From Auxenochlorella pyrenoidosa (lineage: Eukaryota > Chlorophyta > Trebouxiophyceae > Chlorellales > Chlorellaceae): a DNA stretch of 21,620 nucleotides. Below, one piece after another: positions 1 through 8,716 of the stretch. The position numbers were made by a program, and so were the translations under genes. Where the stretch lies: contig KQ482062.1 of the NCBI GenBank assembly GCA_001430745.1, positions 197,373-218,992 of the forward strand, written 5' to 3'. The notes under the pieces were generated by a model. It saw nothing but the letters and a program-made list of their open reading frames with translations, was not told the origin of the DNA and ran no database searches. How positions within the stretch are numbered: position 1 is the stretch's first letter; each line of letters starts with the position of its first letter.

Positions 1-31
1 CCCCCCCCCCCACCCCCCACCACACACACAC
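1..31. repeat. C-tract and CA dinucleotide repeat at the left edge
   Basis: A run of C with scattered A, turning into CA repeats. On the minus (PRP38) strand it is the start of an intron: GTGTGTGTGTGG followed by G-runs. It is low-complexity sequence, not coding. Confidence 0.85.
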
Positions 32-1707
32 CTCGAGCGCCGCCTCATCAAACTCCTCATCCAGCACCGAGATGCGCGGCTCCAGCTGGCCCGCCTTCTC
101 CAGGGTCAGCCGCGCGGGCAGGCGCGGCAGCGCGATGGTGAACAGCCGGTCCTTGGTCAGCATGGCGTCGATGAGCTGCAGGTTGGGAGGGAGGGCGGGT
201 GTGCGTGAGTATGTGTGTGTGGGTGGGGTGGGGTGGGGGGTTGTGTGCGGGCACGCCTGGGTGCGTAAACAAGGGAGGTGCATTTGCCAGCTCCAGCCCC
301 AGTCCTCGGCCTGCATGGCAGTTCACCAGCGGCTCGCAGGCAAGAGGGCCATGGGCAGCAGGAGGGACGTGGGGCGATGCTGGAAGCGCGATGGCGGGGC
401 AGCGCCCAGCGTGCCGACAGCAGGCACAGGCAGCACGGCGCATGTGCCTCACCTCATCCACGTGTGACAGCTCCTGCTTCCCGCCCAGGCTGCGCTCCCT
501 AACCTGCAGTGTCAGCCGGGGCAGGGCAGAACCAGGCTGGTCAGTGGCTTGATGCTGGTTGCCCGGCGCCCCTCCCACGGGTGCGACTCGAGCAGACTTG
601 ACAGGCAGGCAGCAGCAGAGCATGAGGGTCGCACCTTCCTATAGTCGTTGTAGAGCGGCTCCAGGTATTGATACACGTCCAGCGGGCGCCCCACCAGGCG
701 CATGTAGAAGGCGCCTGGAGGCAGGGCAGGGCAAGGTTCGGCGCGGGTTGTGCAGGGGAGTAGGCGTGCCCTCGGCTTGCATGCTTGGGTGGGCTGCGCG
801 CGGCGGAGCTGGCAGCTGCAACCCGCAGCGGGCGAGCATGCCCGCAATCAGCAGCTGCAGTGTATGCACGGTCGCGCAGAGGCCAGCAAGCGCACAACAA
901 CGTGCCAGAAAGCACAGAGACAGGCAGCAAAGGCATGAGGCAGGGCAGCGCACCCAGCAGGCGCAGGTATTTGAAGTCATCGTTCTTGATGAACTCCACG
1001 ATGATGTCCTTGTCCGGCTGGATTTGCAGCATCTTGAGGATGAGGCACATGAAGGGCGTTGGCTTGGCCGGCTCGCCGTACATGCCGCCCACCTGGGGCG
1101 AGCAGCAGCCAGCGCGACATGGCGGAGCGCTCTCAGGACAGCACGGACCGAGCGCAAAGCGGTGGCACCAGGAGACAGCTGTGCCGCATGGCGGTGCAGG
1201 GCCGGACGGCCAGCGAGGCGCGAGGTCAGGTTCTGATACGGGATGCTTGGCAGAGTGGGGAGCGCAACCGCAAACCAAAAGCTGCCTGAGCTGGGTGAGG
1301 ACCAGCAACCCGCAGCTGTCTGCACCCCTCACCTCCTTCAGCTCCACTGCCTTGTCCACCAGCCGCTCCGCGCTCAGGCCAAAGCACTCCTGCTTCCAGT
1401 ACAGGCTGTCATAGATCTTCTTGCGGGAGATGTACTCCACCAGGTTCTGCAGGGCACCCAGGAATGCGGGCGTGCGTTGAGCAAGTGGCAGCAGGCGGCG
1501 GCGACAGCCAGTAGTGGCAAAGCAGAGTCGACTGGCGGGCCCGCCGGCCTGCTCGGGCCTTAGCAGATGATGCAGACGTCATCGCGCCGCCCTTCGCGAC
1601 CATCGGCGGCAGCAGCAGGCAGCACTGACATCGAACGAGGGCCTGTCCCGCACCTGCGGATTTGTGCCATGGATGGCAGCTGCCTCTTTGTCTGTGCGGT
1701 TGGCCAT
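1..1707 (-). CDS. PRP38: PRP38 family pre-mRNA splicing factor (5' part; 3' end beyond the left edge)
   Basis: Component of the U4/U6.U5 tri-snRNP and spliceosomal B complex, needed for spliceosome activation in the nucleus (family knowledge). Exons read on the minus strand: 1654-1707, 1333-1446, 954-1092, 635-714, 453-503, 32-175; a GT donor follows at 31-30 and the gene runs off the window. About 194 residues are visible. The start at 1707 gives MANRTDKEAAAIHGTNPQ, the family's characteristic N-terminus. Later blocks include YWKQECFGL, KPTPFMCLILKMLQIQP, DIIVEFIKNDDFKYLRLLGA, FYMRLVGRPLDVYQYLEP, LYNDYRKVRE and LPRL...LEPRISVLDEEFDE. All six junctions keep phase. The conserved PRP38 domain is essentially complete; the missing part would be the acidic/RS-like tail. 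The FYMRL and SVLDEEFDE forms resemble plant rather than animal PRP38A. Confidence 0.93.
188..245. repeat. G-rich / GT-rich low-complexity tract in a PRP38 intron
   Basis: The plus strand has GGGAGGGAGGGCGGG, TGTGTGTG and GGGTGGGGTGGGG runs. In the PRP38 transcript this reads as a C-rich polypyrimidine stretch immediately before the acceptor of exon 32-175. The plus DNA strand has several G-runs able in principle to form a G-quadruplex. Confidence 0.75.
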
Positions 1708-2006
1708 TGCAGCTCACGCGCCCACGAGGCGCACCACCGCGAGCGCCAGCAGCAAAGACCCGGCCTTGGATTCCGCCAACCCGCTCAGACTGAGAAGAAC
1801 GCCTTGTCAAAGTGGCGATCGCAGCCGAAGAGCAGGCATGCCAGCGGCGCCAGCTCACTCCCGCCTGCCCCGCTGGCCCGCCTGGCGACCTGACGAGGAG
1901 GGCTCCTTGGCAAGCCTGCTTGCAAGGGTTCCTGCTTGCATCCAACGAATATCAGGGTATCAAGGAAGGGGTCCGGCCGCTTGGTCAGCGCCGCCGCAAT
2001 GCCGCC
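1708..2006. other. Short tandem intergenic region between HCS 3' end and PRP38 start
   Basis: 299 bp lie between the HCS stop codon and the PRP38 start codon, both genes on the minus strand. The stretch must hold the HCS 3' UTR and the PRP38 promoter and 5' UTR. I saw no TATA-like box, and no TTACA (reverse complement of the algal TGTAA poly(A) signal) was found by eye. Confidence 0.5.
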
Positions 2007-4735
2007 TCAAGCGGGCAGCTTTTTGCGCACGAGCCCGTTGAAGAAGTCGAGAGAGTTGCCGTCTGGGTGCAGCTCGTACCGCTCCCCCGCCGCATCAGTG
2101 GCCTGCACAGTAGAGCAGCAGCAGTTTTCAGCTGTATTAGCACAAAAAAATCATGTGCATGAGGCCTGCCACGCTGGGTACATGCCCGACTGGCACAGCC
2201 AGATGCTGCCCACGTTTGGCAGCCGCCCCCGCCCCCCCCCCCCCAAACCCACCCACCCACCAACACCCACCCACCCACACAACCGCATGACTGACGACCA
2301 CTAGAGACAGTGCGGCATGCGCAAACACCCACCAACAGATAGCCGTTGCTGCTGAGGCCGCGGATGGTCACTGGCACGCGCAGCCCACCCTCCTCGAGCT
2401 GGACCTGCAGGGGAGGAAGGGATGGGGGTAGAAGTGGGGGGTGGGGGGGAGCAAGGGCTCCGTTGGGGGTTGCCGATGGGCGAGTACCGCAGCAGATGCT
2501 GGTGCCTGGTACCACCGCCAGCCTCTTTTGGCAGGCTCGCACACATCAGGAGACAGCCAGACTGTGCCTGCAATTGAGGCTCTGACGCTGGTGGGCCGAC
2601 TGCGGCAGGGCCTGGGCCTCGGCACAGGGGGCGCCAGGAGGGCAGCGCCACAACGTCCCATTGCCCGCCCGGGGCCGACGCCCTGCCCCACCTGCTGGTT
2701 CGAGTGCAGCCAGTGCCTGCAGTACTCCTCTTCAAAGGGTGCGAACCCCTCTGCTGCCAGCCGCGCCAGCATCGGCTCCAGTCGGTTGACTATCCCAGCC
2801 AGCAGGTCCTCCCTGCGGACCGGCGGGATGCTGCCTGCTGCCGCGGCCCCTCCTGCCGCCGCTGCCGCCTGCTCTATGAGGGTGTCCACGCAGGTGGTGG
2901 GCGTGCGGTTGGCCAGGTTCAGGCCCACCTGCAAGCAGAGTGGCGGGGGTTGGTGTGGAGGCGGCCAGGCTGAGAGTCCAGACTGCCCGCACCTTCAACA
3001 GCCTGCCGAGCACTGTGCATGACAGAGGTTGAGAGAGGATGCAGAGCAGATGGCAGGAGCCAGCATGCATGGCCTGCAGCCTCAAGACTGCCTGCACTGG
3101 CAGCTGCACAAGTCGCCCGCAACAGTGGGTGCACGGGGGGGCGCAGCCCTCGGTAAGTCTTCAGTCCCCCTTTGTGGCTTTGTTTTAAGCTACACCAGGC
3201 ACGCGGAAAAAACCCTCTCACCCCCATGATGACAAAAAACTTGCGATCGCGATAGGAGGAGTGGCACAGGATGCCGCCCAGCTTGAGCTGCCCAGCATAC
3301 ACATCGTTTGGCCACTTGATGCGCACATCGATGCTGCTGCTGCTGCTGCTGCTGTCGAGGCCGGCGGCCTGCAGGGTGCCATTCGAGGGACTTGGTGGCA
3401 GTGTGCAGGGGCAAGACGCGCCGTAGGCACAAGTGCAAGTTAACACATTGCTGCATAGAAAGGGCAGCAAAGAGCAGGGTCCAGCTGCAGCTCCGGTGTG
3501 CCCCACTGCCTGTCTGCCTGCCTGCTGGCCTGCCCACCTTGCTAGTAGAGCGCCCCCCCCACCCCCACCCCACCTGCAGCGCCGATGCTGCAGCCGCCTG
3601 CACCGCCTGCACGATCGCCAGCGACACGATGTACTGCACAAACGGCAGGCGCTGCCCCGGGATGTCCAGCCGCTGCACAGCCGAGAACATGAGGCAGCCG
3701 TCGGGCGACTCCCACACGTTGCCGCCGCGCCCTGCACACCAGGTGGGCTGCATGCGCTGCTCATGCAGAGGCACGGAGCTGGGCACCACAGACAGGCCGG
3801 CAGACAGCCAGGACGGATGTGGGCCGGCGGCCTTACTACCTGGCCAGCATGCTGGCCTGGGCTGGGAGTGACAAGCCGGCCGCCCAGGACTCGCCAGCCC
3901 AGCCCGGCCACCATGACAGGCAGGCGCAGCTGATGCGGTGCGCCTGAGCGGTGCCCACCCTTGCCGCCGTACTGCTTGTCCGCCACAAAGAGCAGGCCGT
4001 CCGGCAGCCTGGCCACATTCTCCTGTACGACCACCTGCGGCGGCGCAGCGGGAGGTGCTGGGGTGCTGGGGTGCTAGAGCTCAGCTGGAGGATACACACT
4101 GGACTCAGGCTGAAAGCGTCAGGTGCATGCATTTTGACTCGTTCTTGCATTCTGCACCCCCACAAAATGAATGTGATGCAGGCAGAGTGCACGCGCGCTG
4201 CATACCTGGGTGGACGAGGTTGCCCCTGCTGTCAGCAGCACCCGGCCCAGCACGCGGGTCTGCAGCGCGCCGAGGTAGCGCTGTGCATCAAAGCCGCTGC
4301 CACAGGGGCTGTCGGTGCTGTTGCGGTTGGCTCCTGGGGCCCCAGGCTCGGGGCAGACAAGGCGGCAGTGCAGCTCTGGGCTGTCGCCATCTGCACGCCT
4401 GGACACAAGCGGTTCAGCCTGCACGCACCGGCAGCATGGGTTTGTTGTCCTGCTTTGAGAGAGGATGAGGGCCAGGCTGCTTGCTCAGATGCTGCAGGGG
4501 CGTACGCATTAAGCATTACATCAGCGCAGCTTGCCTCTTTTAGGGCTGCACATGCAGCGCTCCATTCTGCCGAACTGGCCGCGTGCAGGCAGACGGGTGC
4601 GGTGGCGGCAGCCGCTGCCGCATGAGCTGCCATGCTGCTGCTGATCTTCACACCCCTGGACCTTGCTGAGCGCGCTGCTGGGAGTCTGCAGTGCTGCCGC
4701 AAGGCCAGGAGGCCGGTGGTGCAGGCAAGGAGCAT
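2007..4735 (-). CDS. HCS1: Biotin-protein ligase / holocarboxylase synthetase
   Basis: Activates biotin with ATP to biotinyl-5'-AMP and transfers it to a lysine of carboxylases such as acetyl-CoA carboxylase. Secure minus-strand exons: 4206-4418 (3' part), 3959-4034, 3574-3731, 3222-3368, 2692-2928, 2333-2404, 2007-2102. Motifs in order: the biotin/ATP loop GKGRGGNVWESP, then RLPFVQYIVSLAIVQAV, the signature RIKWPNDVYAGQLKLGGIL, VGLNLANRTPTTC, then a C-terminal domain ending YELHPDGNSLDFF...LVRKKLPA. All phases agree. The length is about 404 residues if exon 1 is 4520-4735, somewhat longer than plant HCS. Exon 1 from the ATG at 4735 is Arg/Ala/Ser-rich with few acidic residues, like an organelle transit peptide; another in-frame ATG lies at 4633 and one further upstream at 4810. 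The exon 1/2 junction is uncertain (a 38-nt alternative intron exists). A poly-Ser tract sits just before KWPND. The gene is head-to-head with FIS1. Confidence 0.92.
2227..2282. repeat. C-rich CCCA-repeat tract in an HCS intron
   Basis: A long C-run followed by repeated CCCACCCA units, within the intron between HCS exons 2333-2404 and 2007-2102. In the transcript it is G-rich (GTGGGTGGG type) and begins about 50 nt after the donor. Confidence 0.8.
3333..3353 (-). repeat. AGC (GCT) trinucleotide repeat coding poly-Ser in HCS
   Basis: Seven uninterrupted GCT units on the plus strand are read as seven AGC serine codons on the minus strand, within the exon 3222-3368. They lie directly before the IDVRIKWPND catalytic motif. 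The exon sequence on both sides keeps frame, so the repeat is coding. Confidence 0.9.
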
Positions 4736-5231
4736 GGGACAGCCCGCCAGGGCTCGATTGATGACCGATGCAGGTGGCGTGATGCGATCTGACGGCAAAC
4801 GAGGTAGCACGCATCACTTCATGCACTCGAGTCTCGGCATGCTGTGAATTGGACAAAGCTCTTCCTTTCCGTGATCGGGCTGCACAATAGCACAACAAGA
4901 TTCATCAATAGTTTCGCACGACATTAGCAACGGTCAATAAGCCATTTTTATGAGCCAGCCCTTCCTACAGGCGCGTTGTGGGTACCTGCGCCGCGCTGCC
5001 CCTCCTGTCACGTGGTCAGGCGACTGCAGAGCAATTGTGCCATGCAGCGAGAGGACCGTCCGTTGCCCTCCCACCGGCGGCTGCCGCCGCCGCTACCGCG
5101 CCACTGGCAGCGCGCCGCCTGGGCCTCGCAACAAGCCCACCTGCTGCATTCTGGCCCCTTTACCACCCCTCTTGCAGGTGCCACTGTCCAAGTTCTTGGC
5201 ACGCAAGTCCAGCAACACTTGTGGGGGCAGC
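4736..5231. promoter_or_regulatory. Divergent intergenic region between HCS and FIS1 (putative bidirectional promoter)
   Basis: About 500 bp separate the HCS start at 4735 (minus) from the proposed FIS1 start at 5232 (plus). A patch around 4840-4960 is clearly more AT-rich than the rest of the window, as expected for a core promoter in a GC-rich genome. No consensus TATA box is convincing. A pyrimidine-rich run ending in CTTGCAG at 5177 looks like a splice acceptor, so part of this interval may be a 5' intron and an upstream FIS1 exon. Confidence 0.5.
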
Positions 5232-6214
5232 ATGCAGCGTGACGGCCTGCCGCTGACAGAGCCCGAGCTCATACAGCAGTGCGAGCGAGAGTATGAGGAC
5301 GCGGCGCAGCATGGCGGACAGGTGGGGATGCACTCACCTGTCGTCCCTCACCCAGCCCCGTCAACCCCCAAGTCCGCACGCATATGTTCCCATGCACGCC
5401 CAACCGCCAACCTTTGTTGCGCACCCCTGCGCCACACAGGAGGCGCTGGATGCCTGCTTCCGCCTGGCCTGGGCGCTGGTGCACTCGCCGGCGCGTGCGC
5501 ACATCGCCCGCGGTATCGAGATTGCAGAGGCGATGTCGGACCACCCGGGAGGGCTCGACGCCCGGGACATTATCTACTTGGTGCGGGGTGGGAGGGGCCA
5601 GAGCTGTGCGGCTGTGTGGGGCTGGGGAGGGTAGTGGGCACTGGGGCCATGCCGGGAGGTTCAGCCCACCACCAGGCTGCGCAGCAGCTCAGCTGCGCTG
5701 AGCGATGCAACTGCCTGCACGCTTGAGCCTTCCCTCTCCCAAAACCCTACAGATCTGCGTCGGCAAGTTCCGGCAGAAGAAGTTCATCGAGGCGCGCAAG
5801 ACTCTGAAGGGCCTCCTGGAGGTGGGCAGGTCGGGCGGCACTGCTCGCTGCTGGCGGCAGCGTTTGGGAGCCCGTGTGGCGCTCGGGCGCCGGCAGGCGC
5901 CGGCGTGCGCAGCATGCGGCCTCTGTGCCGCGCCTCCGCTGCATCCTCGGCCCGCACAGCGCCACCGTGCGCCTGGCGCCGCCCCACGTTCACCTTGGCG
6001 GGTTTGTTTTTGGCGGGGGAGGGGGAGGTGCACCTTGCAAGGGTCACGTTTTGCGCCCTGCCGCCCGCAGGTGCACCCAGAGTTCCGGCAGGCAGAGGCG
6101 CTGTTGGAGGCCTGCGACAAGGAGATCCTGAAGGATGGCCTGGTGGGGCTGGGCGCAGGCGCCGCCATCGTGGGCGGTATCGCCGCCATCGCCATCGCCG
6201 CGATGCGCCGGTAG
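5232..6214 (+). CDS. FIS1: Mitochondrial/peroxisomal fission protein FIS1 (tail-anchored TPR-like)
   Basis: Outer-membrane adaptor for mitochondrial and peroxisomal division that helps recruit dynamin-related proteins (family knowledge). Exons: 5232-5321, 5440-5580, 5753-5821, 6071-6214; all junctions are phase 0, giving 147 residues, close to the usual ~150. Seen: an N-terminal helix LTEPELIQQCEREYEDAA, then FRLAWALVHS...IARGIEIAEAM, then the second TPR-like unit ICVGKFRQKKFIEARKTLKG. The C-terminal tail anchor KDGLVGLGAGAAIVGG with an Ile/Ala-rich segment (about residues 124-144) ends in Arg-Arg before the stop. The CERE and WALVHS blocks match plant FIS1. The start is uncertain: exon 1 may begin at a good acceptor (5178), with a first coding exon upstream that I could not identify. 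The frame is open back to an ATG at 4950, but that stretch does not look like FIS1. Confidence 0.9.
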
Positions 6215-6667
6215 CAGGCCGCGGACACACCTAGCAGACGAGGCCAGCCAGGCCGCGGAGCCCAGGGATGCCCTACAGGGTAGCTGGCAGCTGCGATAGG
6301 GTTGCAGCATCCTCTTTGGCCCCTGATTCTCGTAGCATGACACTCCCCCACAGGGCGCCACAGCTGCCATCGCAATCCCAGGCTGCGTTGTCATGACAGT
6401 CTTCAAGAGCTGGCTGGTTCTGTATCAAAAGTTGCTGTCGAGCCGCCTGCAGCTGCCTGTAGCTTCCCCGCCCTCGTTTGTGACCTCCTTGTTGTGGTCC
6501 AGTGTAAAAAAATCTGTTCCCTCTTCTAGCAAGGAAGGCCTGATTGCAGCATGATGGGGACACTTCAGGTGTACACAGAAAGGAGTCACGGGTATGGATG
6601 CGGCGGCAGTCGGTCAAGGAAGTCAGATAGTGTGGAACCTGAGCACATGCAAATCCCAGAAAGTCCG
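6215..6667. other. Tail-to-tail intergenic region (FIS1 and RRM-gene 3' UTRs)
   Basis: About 450 bp lie between the FIS1 stop (plus) and the stop of the RRM protein gene (minus). No coding sequence of recognisable family was found on either strand. The interval should contain both 3' UTRs. A TGTAA motif at 6503 is the only candidate poly(A) signal noticed. Confidence 0.6.
6503..6507 (+). promoter_or_regulatory. Possible TGTAA polyadenylation signal for FIS1
   Basis: TGTAA is the commonly reported poly(A) signal of chlorophyte nuclear genes. This copy lies about 290 bp after the FIS1 stop and runs into an A-tract. The assignment rests on motif and position only; a five-base motif can occur by chance. 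Confidence 0.35.
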
Positions 6668-8136
6668 TCACTCCTTCTTGGGCGGTGGTGCACCCGGCGG
6701 CGGTGGTGGCTTGAAGCCTGGCATGCCTGCAGCAGGGCCAAAAAGCAGGCGATGAACCAGGTCAGCTGTGGGCTGGGCTGCACCAGTCCTGGACCAAAAG
6801 CCCGCACCTCACTCCTTGTGACTGGGCAGCAGCCCTCCAGCCCTCTTGCAAAGCTCTGGCTTCTGATCGGCCACCCCTGGCTGGCCGTGCGGCAAGCTGT
6901 GCAGCAGCCTCGCACCCGGCATGCCGCCAAATGGCATCATCCCAGGCATCATCATCATGCCCTGCATCATCTCCATGCCCGGCATCATGCCTGCAACCGG
7001 GGGGATGCCGAGAGCAAGAAGCGTGATGAGCGGCTGCCAGCATGCTGCCAGAGCACATTGACGCATTGTGGCACGCGCGGCCAGCAGCAGTCGTGCTCCA
7101 CATACCTTGCCCTGCACGCTACTTCTTCCAGCCCGTCCTGCCGGGCAGGCCCCAGCCCGTCTCACCCATCATGCCGGGGGCGACCATGCCTGGCATCATC
7201 ACCATGCTGCCTGGCCCCATCATCCCCATGCCGCCAGCCATCGTCATGTCAGCATTGGGCTGCACAGTACCGCCGCCTCCTCGGCCCCGGCCGCCTGCTG
7301 CGCCAGCGCCCCGCCCAGCGGCGGCGCCGCTCGTAGCTGCTGTGCTGCCGCCTGTGCGCCCGCCGCCTGTCCGGTCGCGCTGCTGCTGGTGCGCCACTCG
7401 GCATGGTCGGCCGTTGATGTCTCGGCTGCAGCGGGAAGTCGCAGGTTCATCGAGGCTTGGCGTATGGCAAATGGCAGCGAGATGGAGGCATGCAGGGCCA
7501 TGCAGGAAACGACGTGCCGATTATACATCCATTTGGGCACCATTCAGCTGGCTGCCACCAGCGCCGCCTGAAACCAGGGCCATCAAACCCTGCTACCGTC
7601 AGCAGCGCCACGCACCCGTTGAGCCCTGATATGCACGAGTCTGCTGCTCCTGGCTCCGCGTACTCGACGATCGCCATGCCGCGCGACTTGCCGCAGGCTT
7701 TATCGTCGATGAAGCGGATCGACAGCACGCGGCCATGGGCTGCACACAGCTGCTCCAGCTCAGCATCGGTCGTCCACCACTGCAGGTTGCTGATGAACAC
7801 GGCGGAGCCCTCGGGCGCGCCTGCAGGTGGGTGGTAGGGGAAGGTTTGGGGCAAAGTGGGGAGAGTACTGCGGGCGGCAGCGGCGCTGGCAGTGGCGCGG
7901 ACAGCAGCGGCGGCAAGCCAGACGGCTGTCCCATTGCAAACGCCTCGTCATCACGAACGCACCCTGCTCGTGCATGTGGTCTACGCCGCCGTTTCCTGCG
8001 CAGGCCCAGAGGGGAACGACATAGAGTGATGAGGCGCCCTGGAAGGCCTTCCCCAGGACTGCGACGCGAGCCACCCAACACAAACATTCTTACCATAGTC
8101 TGCTCCACCGGCGCTGCCCTCGTATGCTCCCAGCAT
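6668..8136 (-). CDS. Single-RRM protein of CPSF6/CFIm68-like type with Met-rich tail
   Basis: Putative RNA-binding protein. Proteins with the 'WWTTDAEL' RRM include cleavage factor Im 68/59 kDa subunits and related plant proteins, which act in mRNA 3'-end processing (family knowledge; the exact subfamily here is inferred). Minus-strand exons: 8094-8136, 7616-7820, 7166-7425, 6916-6990, 6668-6726; phases fit throughout, giving 213 residues. The start at 8136 opens a short acidic/Gly leader with a strong GTAAGA donor. The RRM spans about residues 20-95: RNP2 VFISNL, then QWWTTDAELEQL, RNP1 KSRGMAIVEY, then GLNGRDINGRPCRVA. An Arg/Gly/Ala-rich linker follows, then a tail with about two dozen Met residues in ~57, ending in Pro-rich PPPPPGAPPPKKE. 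It is much shorter than animal CPSF6 and lacks an RS domain. Its promoter region is shared head-to-head with MOR1. Confidence 0.85.
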
Positions 8137-8716
8137 CGCGGCGGTAGCCGGCTGCCAGCCTTTGACTCCCGCGCGTTGCAATAGACAAGCACGATCAATG
8201 CACAGGTATCTAGAATCAAGGAATAGCAAGCAGAACTCTGCAATTGCAAGCGGATCAAAAGTTCAGCAAGGCTGCCCTGTCTGATGAGCCATTACCTCTG
8301 TGCTCGTCCGATCACATCTGCAAGCCAAGAATTGTCTGTGCGCAGCCACCCACTCCAAATGATTTGAGCGCGTCGCCGTAAGCTGTCTCTCAAAGTAGCG
8401 GCTTGCGAGGGCCGCAGCCTTCCGGCCTGTGCCCTGGCGGGGGACCCGTGATCACGAGGAGGCTCCCCAGCGGGTAAGGAGCCTCCGACGGCTCGGCTGC
8501 TCAACGAACTTGGTGCAGCTCCCTTCCCTGCTGGCCTGGATGCCTATGCACAGGCACCTGGGATTGTGTGTTGCTCCGCAGATTGCGCCGACAATCGCCG
8601 CTACCCTCGACCGCTGTCCCCGCCGCCGCCGCCAGCAGCGGCGCAATTCAGCTGCCTGGTAGACGGATGCACTGCCTCACGTTGACGCCCTGCTGGTGTG
8701 TACAGGCGCAGCCGGC
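8137..8716. promoter_or_regulatory. Divergent intergenic region between RRM gene and MOR1
   Basis: About 580 bp separate the two start codons. An AT-richer patch lies at about 8180-8360, nearer the RRM gene. The half next to MOR1 is GC-rich. TGTGTACAG just before the MOR1 ATG at 8717 resembles a splice acceptor, so a 5' UTR intron is possible. No TATA box or other element was recognised. Confidence 0.5.

Noticed and set aside
559..1414. Plus-strand open frames opposite PRP38
   Set aside because: They are low-complexity Ala/Arg/Gly-rich translations with no recognisable motif; the opposite strand carries clear PRP38 exons.
541..1440. A single 299-codon minus-strand gene
   Set aside because: It joins two or three PRP38 exons through introns. 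Splicing at GT/AG sites restores the uninterrupted PRP38 family sequence.
6916..7260. A copper-binding Met-motif protein as an explanation for the Met-rich tail
   Set aside because: The tail follows a clear RRM in the same spliced frame and has no membrane segments or His/Cys sites, so metal transport is not supported.
7870..7960. A possible extra exon of the RRM gene (reading DDEAFAMGQPSG)
   Set aside because: Joining exon 8094-8136 directly to 7616-7820 already keeps phase and leads into the RRM; no good acceptor/donor pair was found for the extra segment. It remains possible as an alternative exon.
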